Shown here piece after piece: positions 9,273 to 16,866 of a stretch of DNA of 38,441 nucleotides (the stretch's first letter is position 1; every line of letters starts with the position of its first letter). Below the pieces are notes generated by a model that worked only from the letters and a program-made list of their open reading frames with translations, did no database searches and was not told the origin of the DNA. The position numbers were made by a program, and so were the translations under genes. This DNA is from a virus: the IMG/VR virus record IMGVR_UViG_3300028823_000279, positions 1 through 38,441 of that record; one strand, written 5' to 3'.

Positions 9273-10741
9273 GCGTCACCTAAAACTATTCCAATAAATG
9301 CATCAAAAATTCCAAATTTCGTTTTATTCCAATAATCAATCTTGAATGTAATTTGATTTCCATATCCTAAATTATAAAATTTCACCTCTTTTAGATAATC
9401 GCCAATTTTTCCTATATCGGCCAAAATCGTTTTTCCATACGTCAATCCTCCATCATGCGATACACGAAGATAGATAAACGGCTTCGTATCTCCATGAAAA
9501 GCATCAGTTTCCTTAAAACCATCTAAAGATTCGCCGACATTAATTCTTAACTTTAGAAAAGAACAAATAAAATTATCGTTATTCGGCAATCTAAATGTAG
9601 GTGTTGTAATATTTCTATTAATTTCAATTCCATCTGCGCTATAATAATTTATTGAACGTTCATATAGAGCATTATCAGAATAATCGATGACATAATGTTT
9701 GCCATTATAATAGGTGTGTTTTTCTGCCAAATCCCGTTCATTTGCTTTATAGGTCAATCGAACCCATCTATCCCTATACGGCAGTTCGCTATTAATTCTA
9801 AATTGCCAACTTTTATTTTCTGTTGGAAAATTTATTTGATAAAAAATATGCCCGAGCGAATTTTTATAAATGAACCCTGTCGCATCATCCACTTTTGAAT
9901 AATTTTCAAATTCACGTTCTATAGCAGGACTGCTGACCAAATTAATCTTTCCGCCGTCTGTTATAGCGACTGAATTAACGCCTTGTTTGCTCTGTGTAAG
10001 CCATCCAATAAATCCAAGTCCTGTATCTTTTGCAAGACTTCTTGGTGCAACACATCCAAAAGGAATGTCGGTCAACTCTTTTCTAAAAGGAAGTGGTGGC
10101 GGAGCTCCAGCGTCGTACCATATTTGAGTAATATATTTTCCAAAAACATAAAGTTTGCTTTGACCTAAAATAGTAGCAAGCCCTATTACTTTTTCCCCAA
10201 ATGGCAATTTAAATTCAGCATCGCCATACCAAAGCAGCCCATTATTAATCTCCGAATAATTAATTTCGTTTGTTTCACCATAACCTGCTACAAATCTATC
10301 TGAAAAAAAGACGGTCGATCGCGGCAATTTTGGAAATGCTGGTTGAGTCTGCAATCGAAAAACACCTGTTTCTCTGTTATAAAGCCATCCATTAGCGCCA
10401 TCGACAATAAGCATTTCTTTATCGCTACTCGATATGTCAACTAAGCCAGAATCAGTGTTAATTGTTCCCAAATCATTTTCAGATAGAACTTCATCAATAA
10501 GATAAATTTCAGCTCCGCAAACAGCCACTAATTTATCAGCAAATTGGTGAAGTGCTCGCCCTCGACCGCTTTTACTAAATCTATGCGCAAGAACCAAACC
10601 ATCTGTTGGGTAATAAGCAATCTTATTTTGCTGGGCCTTTTCTGTTTCCACATACAAATTTACAGTTTCTTGGGTATCGAATTGCGGAAACAATCCTTTT
10701 CCATAACCGCCAAAAATATTAAACGAAAGGTTTTTTGACAT
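9269..10741 (-). CDS. P22 gp10-like packaged-DNA stabilisation protein, 490 aa
   Basis: Start chosen at the ATG at 10739-10741 (MSKNLSFNIFGGYGKGLFPQ) because AGAGG lies 8 bases upstream; an in-frame ATG at 10783 is inside the adaptor gene. The N-terminus with NLYVE (residues about 30-34) and a long beta-propeller-like body with repeated FSDRFVAGYGETNEINYSE-type blades are typical of gp10-family tail hub proteins, which plug the portal-adaptor channel after packaging. P22 gp10 is 472 aa. It overlaps the gp4-like gene by 23 bp. Confidence 0.8.
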   Translation of the reverse strand: MSKNLSFNIFGGYGKGLFPQFDTQETVNLYVETEKAQQNKIAYYPTDGLVLAHRFSKSGRGRALHQFADKLVAVCGAEIYLIDEVLSENDLGTINTDSGLVDISSSDKEMLIVDGANGWLYNRETGVFRLQTQPAFPKLPRSTVFFSDRFVAGYGETNEINYSEINNGLLWYGDAEFKLPFGEKVIGLATILGQSKLYVFGKYITQIWYDAGAPPPLPFRKELTDIPFGCVAPRSLAKDTGLGFIGWLTQSKQGVNSVAITDGGKINLVSSPAIEREFENYSKVDDATGFIYKNSLGHIFYQINFPTENKSWQFRINSELPYRDRWVRLTYKANERDLAEKHTYYNGKHYVIDYSDNALYERSINYYSADGIEINRNITTPTFRLPNNDNFICSFLKLRINVGESLDGFKETDAFHGDTKPFIYLRVSHDGGLTYGKTILADIGKIGDYLKEVKFYNLGYGNQITFKIDYWNKTKFGIFDAFIGIVLGDA

Positions 10742-11441
10742 AATCATAACCTCTCGCATCGAATGAATCGGATAATCTTCCATCTACAATTGGATATAAA
10801 TTACATTCACTTGCCGATTGAATTTCATTTGATAATTCTTGATATCTGTTTTCTTTTCCACCATCCCAAACTGCTGATGGATAAATATCCCTAAGCGCTC
10901 TTGCTAAATCATAAATTACAAATTCATCCCATCCAGCAGGAACGATAATATCCAAATCATCTGAAATAATAAGCGGATAAACTTCAAATTTACCAACCAA
11001 TAGAATTTCATATATTCTTTCCGGCGTTGGCAAAAATGTTATTTTCGAATTGTCTAATTCTTGATTGAAATAATAGAAGCAGGGACGACCATATGAATTT
11101 AAATTACGATCATTATTGTAAAATGATTCTTTATCCAATACATCTAGGCAATATTGATATGAATTTTCACTTAATTTCACATATTCCAGCGAAACAAGTT
11201 TCTTCGTGTCAACATCTTTTCCAATTCCAATTGTATAGGAATCTTGGTTTGCTATTGTGTTAAAAGTTACCTCTTTTGTATAAGGAACTTTCGCCGAATC
11301 ATTGGCATAATTTTGTAAACGAAAATTTAAAGTTTTTAAACCTTCTGTTTTCCTGTAAGCTGGTAAATCTTCATTTGACCCTTTTACACCAATAAGAGTA
11401 TAAGCCCTTTCAATTGCAGAGATAACGGATGTTCTTGCCAT
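10719..11441 (-). CDS. P22 gp4-like head-to-tail adaptor, 240 aa
   Basis: Begins MARTSVISAIERAYTLIGVK, the helical start of gp4-like adaptors, then TLNFRLQNYAND and YTKEVTFNTIANQDSYTIG, a pattern shared by podoviral adaptor/gp4 proteins (length ladder, then a beta region starting T--DQ--Y-LP). In P22, gp4 binds the portal ring after packaging and opens the way for gp10. It lies directly after coat and before gp10, the P22 order. Confidence 0.8.
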   Translation of the reverse strand: MARTSVISAIERAYTLIGVKGSNEDLPAYRKTEGLKTLNFRLQNYANDSAKVPYTKEVTFNTIANQDSYTIGIGKDVDTKKLVSLEYVKLSENSYQYCLDVLDKESFYNNDRNLNSYGRPCFYYFNQELDNSKITFLPTPERIYEILLVGKFEVYPLIISDDLDIIVPAGWDEFVIYDLARALRDIYPSAVWDGGKENRYQELSNEIQSASECNLYPIVDGRLSDSFDARGYDYVKKPFV

Positions 11442-11494
11442 TTAAACCCCCGCTATAAGCGCGGCAAATTAATTCACCGCGCTTTCATATTAGA
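11442..11494 (-). promoter_or_regulatory. GC-rich hairpin between coat and adaptor genes
   Basis: In the coat-to-adaptor direction the gap carries GCGCGG and CCGCGC (about 11464-11482) separated by an AT-rich loop, and a second possible GC pairing further on. No U-tract follows, so it is not a standard rho-independent terminator. A hairpin after the coat gene would plausibly stabilise or partially terminate the abundant coat message. Confidence 0.5.
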
Positions 11495-12832
11495 TTAACC
11501 AAGTAATAAAGCAGACCTATCAGGATTTACTTTATTCACCCATTGCAGATTCCAGCGATAAAGCTGAGTCGGTTTTAAAGTCGTAATATCTTTGTCTTGA
11601 AAAACCGTCATACCTAACTGTAACTGAGGCAAAAATGTCACAATATCATTAGGGTCTGCTTTTGGAAGAGGAGGCGCTGCTATCATTAACGCACTCGTAT
11701 TAAACCCAACATTTGCCTCATAAGGTATTTTTGTCGTTGAGCCAACGCCAGTATTAGCAGTAACTAAATATACAGCCATACCAGCAGTAATTTGACCGCT
11801 AATGTTTCGATATGGGTCTGTCGGGTCATAATAAAGCGCTTCGCTAAATGTAACCACTAAATCTCCGCTTCCATCGCTTGCATAACTATAGCGAATTTCT
11901 TGTGGAGCAGTTGGCCACGGCAATGGCGTTGGATTACTTCCATCAACAACACTTATACTTAATGGATATTTTGTAGAATTTCGAAATACAGGGTTTAAAT
12001 AATTGAGTGATGGAATAACTAATTTATCGCCAGTTCTCAAAACATCCGATACGGTTGCGCCTAACGTAGTTAATGTTAACTGATTCGCTCCATTTGCAAC
12101 GTTTGTTTTAACTGTACCGCAAGCAACTAATCCAGCAGTAGGAGTTGCTGAATTTAAACCAACGCCTGCAACATGTCTTACAACAGCAGAACTTTTTAGA
12201 ACTTGATCAAAATTTGTCGTTCCATTAGGAATTACCACATTTCTACTAAAATTTCTGCTTAATGGAACATCATTAATTGGAAATGCAGAAAATCCTATTG
12301 AGGAAGCTGTTGAATAACTCAAAGCTAAAAACCGTTCCCCAAGATTAATAATTCCCATATCTCCCATTAAGGCATCTAAGTCGCTTAAAGCCTTAAAAGT
12401 AGTCGGTGTAACACCAGCAGTTCCTGTAAACAAATAGGTATTTTTGAATAACTGCCAAGAAGAATCTAACTCAATATCAGACGCCAATGCTTCATGAATT
12501 GCGTCATCAATTCGCACTTCTTTCTGATGTTTAATATTGAATTGTCTTTCTCGAACGGTGGGCGCCCATTTAGCATTCGTTGACATATTTATTGTCATCA
12601 ATGCCGTTCGTTCAGTAATATCACCGCTAGCAGCTGCATATCCTGCATCAGAAACGGTATTTACTTTATTTGGAAGTTGATATTTTACGCCTTCGCCTTG
12701 ATCGACTGAGCCATCATTATTGAAATTTGCTTCATATCGAGTATCTGATGCTTTAACAAATACAAACCTTGCTTGAAGTCTATCTAAAACCCTCTCCGCA
12801 ACCACTTGGTCTACGGTATATGTACTAACCAT
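11495..12832 (-). CDS. Major coat protein (P22 gp5-like), 445 aa
   Basis: Directly downstream of the scaffold gene and of coat length (P22 gp5 is 430 aa). The first 150 residues (VVAERVLDRLQARFVFVKASD, VNTVSDAGYAAASG, LMTINMSTNAKWAPTVRERQF) follow the layout of gp5-type HK97-fold coat proteins, with an insertion-domain-like region rich in Thr/Asn after residue 220. It would form the procapsid shell with the portal and scaffold. Preceded by AGAGGTACC-type SD. Confidence 0.85.
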   Translation of the reverse strand: MVSTYTVDQVVAERVLDRLQARFVFVKASDTRYEANFNNDGSVDQGEGVKYQLPNKVNTVSDAGYAAASGDITERTALMTINMSTNAKWAPTVRERQFNIKHQKEVRIDDAIHEALASDIELDSSWQLFKNTYLFTGTAGVTPTTFKALSDLDALMGDMGIINLGERFLALSYSTASSIGFSAFPINDVPLSRNFSRNVVIPNGTTNFDQVLKSSAVVRHVAGVGLNSATPTAGLVACGTVKTNVANGANQLTLTTLGATVSDVLRTGDKLVIPSLNYLNPVFRNSTKYPLSISVVDGSNPTPLPWPTAPQEIRYSYASDGSGDLVVTFSEALYYDPTDPYRNISGQITAGMAVYLVTANTGVGSTTKIPYEANVGFNTSALMIAAPPLPKADPNDIVTFLPQLQLGMTVFQDKDITTLKPTQLYRWNLQWVNKVNPDRSALLLG

Positions 12833-12857
12833 CTGTAGGTACCTCTAAATTATTTTG

Positions 12858-13775
12858 TTAATAATCTACAGGCTCCCCTCTACGTCTCTTTTCATAGGCT
12901 TCAGCAGCAGTAAACGCGCCTTTTGCAAATGAACCATTTTCTTTTAAAGGCGTTGGCTGTTTAGTGCTGTTGCTATGTAATTTCGATTGTTTTCGGGCAG
13001 CCATGTCACTCATAAGTTTTGTCATGGCAGCAATCCGCTTTGCTGGATTGTCTTTTCTTGCAATCTCATCTAATTTTTCTTGCCCGCTTCTGGTTCGTCC
13101 AATTTCATAAAGAAAATCGATTCCATTTTCGCCAAACTCACTCGCTATTTGCGCAGCAGCTTCGGTTAAATGTGTGTCTAACAAACCCATGTCAAACAAT
13201 TCGACAAGTGTAGTCTGAACATCAATCCCATTTCTTTTAACAGAATCCAAAGCTTGCGCTTTAGTATCTTGACTCCATTCTATGTTAGATGTCGATGTAT
13301 CTTGTTTTTTTGTTTCAACTGGTTTTTGCTGCCCTTGAAATTGATTTTGAGAATTAGAACCAAGTCGCTCCAATTCTTCAAAAGTCATGTTCAGCGGTAA
13401 CTGTTTACCAGTGACTGGGTCATACAAAACTGCAAAATTTTGAGGCTGCTGTTGATTTTGCTGAGAAAAATTCGGTTGATAAGAACTTTCTTTAGTAAAA
13501 GAATCTAACTTTGATTTATATTCAGCAAGTTGATCCTCTAACTCTTTTTGTTTTCGCTTCGCAGCTGTTGATTCTTTTCTTAATCGTTTCCACGCTGCAT
13601 CCGCTATTTGCCGCTTTTTCTCTTCGCTTTCTTCCTCTTGTTTCGCTAATTCTTTTGTTTCGGCACTTTCGCCGTTAGGATTTTCTTCAGTTTTAGACTC
13701 CGAAACGTCATCCGTAGTATTTTGTTCAGCTTCTACGTTAGCTTCTGATTGAGATTCCAAGTTTTCTTCTGCCAT
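12858..13775 (-). CDS. Scaffolding protein (P22 gp8-like), 305 aa
   Basis: Highly charged, helical protein. The first 60 residues are Glu/Asn-rich and acidic, residues 60-95 are a Lys/Glu coiled coil (RKESTAAKRKQKELEDQL), the middle is Gln/Asn-rich, and the C-terminus is basic (KRRRGEPVDY), the usual coat-binding end of gp8-type scaffolds. P22 gp8 is 303 aa. The GEPVDY ending is common in scaffolds of this group. It is the first gene leftward of the regulatory region at 13.8 kb. Confidence 0.85.
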   Translation of the reverse strand: MAEENLESQSEANVEAEQNTTDDVSESKTEENPNGESAETKELAKQEEESEEKKRQIADAAWKRLRKESTAAKRKQKELEDQLAEYKSKLDSFTKESSYQPNFSQQNQQQPQNFAVLYDPVTGKQLPLNMTFEELERLGSNSQNQFQGQQKPVETKKQDTSTSNIEWSQDTKAQALDSVKRNGIDVQTTLVELFDMGLLDTHLTEAAAQIASEFGENGIDFLYEIGRTRSGQEKLDEIARKDNPAKRIAAMTKLMSDMAARKQSKLHSNSTKQPTPLKENGSFAKGAFTAAEAYEKRRRGEPVDY

Positions 13776-13817
13776 TTTTACCTCAATTGGTAACAGTAGT
13801 ACGGCTACTTCCGACTA

Positions 13818-13839
13818 GAATGTTCCACGTGAAACATTC
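13818..13839. promoter_or_regulatory. parS: parS site (ParB/Spo0J binding sequence)
   Basis: Bases 13821-13836 read TGTTCCACGTGAAACA, a perfect match to the bacterial chromosomal parS consensus TGTTNCACGTGAAACA. The symmetry extends to 22 bp with one mismatched pair. ParB CTPases load at such sites and spread along DNA. No parA or parB gene is visible in the genome, so it would depend on host ParB. It lies about 43 bp upstream of the scaffold start and just downstream of a predicted promoter, so it could also act as an operator. Confidence 0.85.
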
Positions 13840-13849
13840 CATTTGGGTA

Positions 13850-13878
13850 AATTTAATACAGTAAATTTTATTTGTCAA
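13850..13878 (-). promoter_or_regulatory. Predicted sigma70-type promoter for scaffold-coat genes
   Basis: On the minus strand, TTGACA (complement of 13873-13878) is followed after 17 bp by TAAATT (complement of 13850-13855), a perfect -35 and a 4/6 -10. Transcription would start near 13842, reading into the scaffold gene. The DnaA boxes end 4 bp upstream of the -35 and parS sits over or just after the start site. Host DnaA and ParB are therefore placed to influence this promoter. Confidence 0.6.
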
Positions 13879-13881
13879 GAG

Positions 13882-13901
13882 TTATCCACAGGTTATCCAC
13901 A
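13882..13901 (+). promoter_or_regulatory. Pair of perfect DnaA boxes (first cluster)
   Basis: TTATCCACA occurs at 13882-13890 and again at 13893-13901, both identical to the strongest E. coli-type DnaA box, in the same orientation 11 bp apart. Such pairs are found at origins and at DnaA-regulated promoters. Here they border the predicted scaffold promoter and parS. A second pair lies at 25873-25893. Confidence 0.8.
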
Positions 13902-13974
13902 GATTTTTACGCACACGATCTAACTCCAGCATATATATTGATTCGAGAGCTATATAGATTGAAATTTTTCCCGC

Positions 13975-13993
13975 GTTTTCCCGTCGGGAAAAC
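13975..13993. repeat. Perfect 9-bp inverted repeat
   Basis: GTTTTCCCG and CGGGAAAAC are separated by one base, within a wider zone of repeated CCCG and CGGG tracts (13969-13999). On the plus strand an A/T run follows (AAAATTTTTTTATG from 14009). It could be an operator or a hairpin that limits leftward or rightward transcription between the divergent genes. Confidence 0.6.
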
Positions 13994-14088
13994 GGGAAAC
14001 AATCAGGAAAATTTTTTTATGTTTTTTCATTCTTGAAGCAGTCAAAGATGAGCTCACGCGCTTGCTCTGATGAGTACTGTAAATTTCG

Positions 14089-14138
14089 TGTCATTTTGTC
14101 ACCTCAGAGGTGTCATTTTGTCACCTCAGAGGTGTCAT
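14089..14138 (+). repeat. 22-bp tandem repeats (iteron-like)
   Basis: Two exact head-to-tail copies of a 22-bp unit (14089-14110 and 14111-14132) beginning TGTCATTTTG and containing the palindrome CACCTCAGAGGTG across the junction. A third partial copy starts at 14133 (TGTCATTTG). Tandem direct repeats upstream of a small DNA-binding-protein candidate recall iterons or the centromere-like repeats of single-protein partition systems such as StbA, but this is analogy only. Confidence 0.75.
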
Positions 14139-14140
14139 TT

Positions 14141-14163
14141 GTCATTGAACGTCGTTCAATGAC
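14141..14163. promoter_or_regulatory. Perfect 10-bp palindrome, likely operator
   Basis: GTCATTGAAC and GTTCAATGAC flank a 3-bp spacer, immediately after the 22-bp tandem repeats, and ATGACAATGACA follows. It lies about 87 bp upstream of the plus-strand gene at 14250, so autoregulation by that gene product is an obvious possibility. The GTCAT core also occurs in each 22-bp repeat. Confidence 0.65.
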
Positions 14164-14249
14164 AATGACAAATATATTGCACAGATATTTGCATTATTTC
14201 TCTCGATTAGTTAAAATAGCCACAATTTATATATACTAAGAGGTATTTT

Positions 14250-14711
14250 ATGGGTCGTCCGCCATCAAAAGTACAGCCAGCAACTCAAAATGATGTAAAT
14301 ATCGATTTTAAATTTCCAACATTAACCCAAGAACAATTAGAGAAGATTCAAAGGAAACTAACAAAAGAACAATTTTCTTATTTTGTCACTCAATTGCACG
14401 AATCCGAACGAGTATTGGAAGAAGAAAAAAAACAGAAATCATCCTGTCATGCTGGGCAAACTATTAGGAATTTGAAAACCAATGAACATTATGTAATTGT
14501 GTGGACAGGAAAAGGACAGGTTAAAAACCATAATCTTGAAGTCAAAATTGTGAATCTCGATAATGTCGATGAAGAGGAAATTTTTAATACTGGCGAAGTA
14601 AAAGATACCTCATTAATATCTATGGACGAAATGGCAAAATTGATGAAAGTAGAAAATGCCAAAGAATTTTCACAAAATTTTGCTACAAACAGAGGAAGAT
14701 TCGAGGTTTAA
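14250..14711 (+). CDS. Cassette protein, 153 aa, function unknown (candidate DNA-binding)
   Basis: Plus-strand gene inserted between portal and scaffold genes, with a good AAGAGGT site before ATG. Begins MGRPPSKVQP, where GRP within a basic stretch resembles an AT-hook core. Residues 28-65 are helical and charged (LTQEQLEKIQRKLTKEQF, HESERVLEEEKKQ), and residues 75-125 look like a small beta domain (HYVIVWTGKGQVKNHNLEVKIVN). Its promoter region holds tandem repeats and palindromes, suggesting it binds them. Its stop overlaps the portal stop (shared TTAA). No ParA, ParM or TubZ partner is present. Confidence 0.7.
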   Translation: MGRPPSKVQPATQNDVNIDFKFPTLTQEQLEKIQRKLTKEQFSYFVTQLHESERVLEEEKKQKSSCHAGQTIRNLKTNEHYVIVWTGKGQVKNHNLEVKIVNLDNVDEEEIFNTGEVKDTSLISMDEMAKLMKVENAKEFSQNFATNRGRFEV

Positions 14712-16858
14712 AATTGTGGTTGTCTTCCGCCGAACAATTCACCTAGCGAACGTTTAGCTGTCTCAAATGCCGTTTTTTGCAATTCCATGTCAGTTCGTGC
14801 TTGTTCAACTCGTAATTTATCGCTTTCTATAGACCCTTTCATTAGGACATTTAACCTTTCTGTTTGAGAATCTTGCAATTTTGAAGTCGTATTACCGATT
14901 GCATTTATTTGGTCTGCATGAGCTCTAACCGTATCATTTTGAACTTTAATCTGCTCATTTTGCAATCTCTGTTGCGCCATCTGAAGCATCATTTGCTGCT
15001 GCTGATTTTGAGATTGAATATTCTGCTTAGCAAGAGCCAATTCCTTCGGATTTTTAGATTCCTGAAGAATAATCTGTGGGTTGACTATGCCGCTATTTCT
15101 CACTCGTTCTACAAGCTGCGGTGTATTCGGTAAATCGGCATTTTCGAGTAACAAATCTATAGTAACTGGTATTAATTGTGGATATGAACTTGTTAACTGC
15201 TGCAAAAACATTAGATTTTGCATTTTTTGCAATTCATAATTATTTCCGACAGAAACCTTTACATTGAATTTTCCAATCGATAAATCGGTCATTTCATCCA
15301 TCGGGTCATTTACTTTGAAAAAGTCGCTGTTTTCATTTTTATCAGGCAAATTTATATCTCTAGTATCATCAATAACATTCTGTGATAAATCCAATATGCC
15401 ATTTAAAACAATCTCATAAGCTTTCCTAAAATTTTCAAAAATGATTTTTGTGGTAATGTTGCCACCTAACTGCCTCTGAGCTATCGCAACACCAGTTAAC
15501 TCATTACTTGGTGCACCCATATTTGCGTCAAACCTGCCAATAACCGATTGAATTGCTGCCATAGATTGCTGCTGCTGAACAAAAAGACTTTGCGGGATTT
15601 CCTGCGGTTGCTGTTTTATCGGGGCTAATATCGAGTTTCCAAGCTGATGCGGCGTGTAAACTAATGCGGTTTTCGGCTGCGAAGTATTTCGCCACATTTG
15701 TTCATTTCCTTTTAACATTTCTCGAGTAACAAGATAGGGTTCATACCGAGTCAGTTTGAATCGTTCAGCGATTTCATTGATTATAAAATTGTGAAATCGC
15801 TGCATATCTTTTGCATAATAAATTAGAGAAATTGTTTTTTCTTTATCAAAGACCCATTTATTTTTGCATGGAAAATAAAATAATGGTAAATAAGAGCTGT
15901 CCCATATTGTGTGCTCTAATAACTGTCCGCAAGCTATTCTATAATAATGAATTTTATACGCATTTTTATTAATCTTTTGATCGATTACATAAAATCTTCT
16001 GCCATTTCTTAAAAAACTCGGCGGTTTTGAAATATTTCCATTTACTGTTTCTTTAATATCAGATTCGTTTAACTCCTTTTGTTCTTCATCAGTTAAATTG
16101 ATTACATCAGTGGTATTACCAACAATTACTCTAGCAACCATTTGTTTTATTGGCTCTTTATGCCAGTGGTCTATAACCCACACGCCATCATCCGTTATCC
16201 ATTCAGTACGATTTCCTAAATCCTGCTGTTTTGACGGGATTTTTGCGTCTGGATATAGATTTTTAAATTCATCTTTGCTTAAAAGAGTGTGTAATCCGCA
16301 ATATCTTCCATCCTGCTTATATTTTTCTTCATCTCTGGCATTCGGGTCAAAATAACAAAGTGGCGGAGAATGGACACCAACCATTTTTACAGTTTGCCTA
16401 AAAATATCTGTTTCGTCTTCTTCTACGGCAAGTCTAATAACTCCATAACCTCCACTTGTCATATTTTCAAAAGCCATTGTGCGAGGCGTGTCACCTGAAA
16501 TATGCTCAATATGAGATAATAAATCATCACGTATATCAATAGCTTTCTGAATGCCTACTATATTTTGTGATGATTTTGTCGCCGCACGTACTTTATGACT
16601 AAAAACATTTGACGCAAATTCTCCGTGAAGCTGGTCAACAACTTTTACCAAAAGATTGGCTTGCAAAGCAGGTCGGTTATCTGCTTTATAAGCATTTAAC
16701 TCCTTATCATCAAATTGGCACGAATATAAAAAATTAACATCATCAATATAGTTTTGGTTGTTATCATTGTAATAAGTCTGCCAATCTCGACGAGCTTTTA
16801 AAACTTTCTCAATAATTTTTTTTTCCTTTTCTGTGCTTAATTTTCTTAGTTTATTCAT
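14708..16858 (-). CDS. Portal protein (P22 gp1-like), 716 aa
   Basis: Length and layout match P22 gp1 (725 aa). It begins with a charged helix (KLSTEKEKKIIEKVLKARRDWQ), has the conserved early DNRPALQANLLVKVVDQLHGE block near residue 60-80, a large middle with W-FD-EK--S-IYYAKDMQRFHN-I-NEI typical of gp1-type portals, and a long Gln-rich C-terminal coiled coil (residues about 610-690) equivalent to the barrel. The 12-subunit ring is the DNA entry and exit channel. Follows terL by 8 bp. Confidence 0.9.
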   Translation of the reverse strand: MNKLRKLSTEKEKKIIEKVLKARRDWQTYYNDNNQNYIDDVNFLYSCQFDDKELNAYKADNRPALQANLLVKVVDQLHGEFASNVFSHKVRAATKSSQNIVGIQKAIDIRDDLLSHIEHISGDTPRTMAFENMTSGGYGVIRLAVEEDETDIFRQTVKMVGVHSPPLCYFDPNARDEEKYKQDGRYCGLHTLLSKDEFKNLYPDAKIPSKQQDLGNRTEWITDDGVWVIDHWHKEPIKQMVARVIVGNTTDVINLTDEEQKELNESDIKETVNGNISKPPSFLRNGRRFYVIDQKINKNAYKIHYYRIACGQLLEHTIWDSSYLPLFYFPCKNKWVFDKEKTISLIYYAKDMQRFHNFIINEIAERFKLTRYEPYLVTREMLKGNEQMWRNTSQPKTALVYTPHQLGNSILAPIKQQPQEIPQSLFVQQQQSMAAIQSVIGRFDANMGAPSNELTGVAIAQRQLGGNITTKIIFENFRKAYEIVLNGILDLSQNVIDDTRDINLPDKNENSDFFKVNDPMDEMTDLSIGKFNVKVSVGNNYELQKMQNLMFLQQLTSSYPQLIPVTIDLLLENADLPNTPQLVERVRNSGIVNPQIILQESKNPKELALAKQNIQSQNQQQQMMLQMAQQRLQNEQIKVQNDTVRAHADQINAIGNTTSKLQDSQTERLNVLMKGSIESDKLRVEQARTDMELQKTAFETAKRSLGELFGGRQPQF

Positions 16859-16866
16859 CTTGCACC

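Larger units (their letters stand above)
13776..14249. other. 474-bp non-coding control region between portal and scaffold
   Basis: Divergent region between the scaffold gene (leftward) and the 153-aa gene (rightward). In order it contains parS, a leftward promoter, two DnaA boxes, an AT-rich stretch with ATATATATTG, a perfect inverted repeat, the 22-bp tandem repeats and a perfect palindrome. This mix of DnaA boxes, repeats and AT-rich DNA is typical of origins or partition sites. A short open frame across the repeats (14033-14239) has no ribosome binding site and is not accepted as a gene. Confidence 0.7.

Noticed and set aside
14033-14239. 68-aa rightward frame across the tandem repeats
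   Set aside because: No ribosome binding site, runs through palindromes and direct repeats, and its protein is merely the translation of those repeats.
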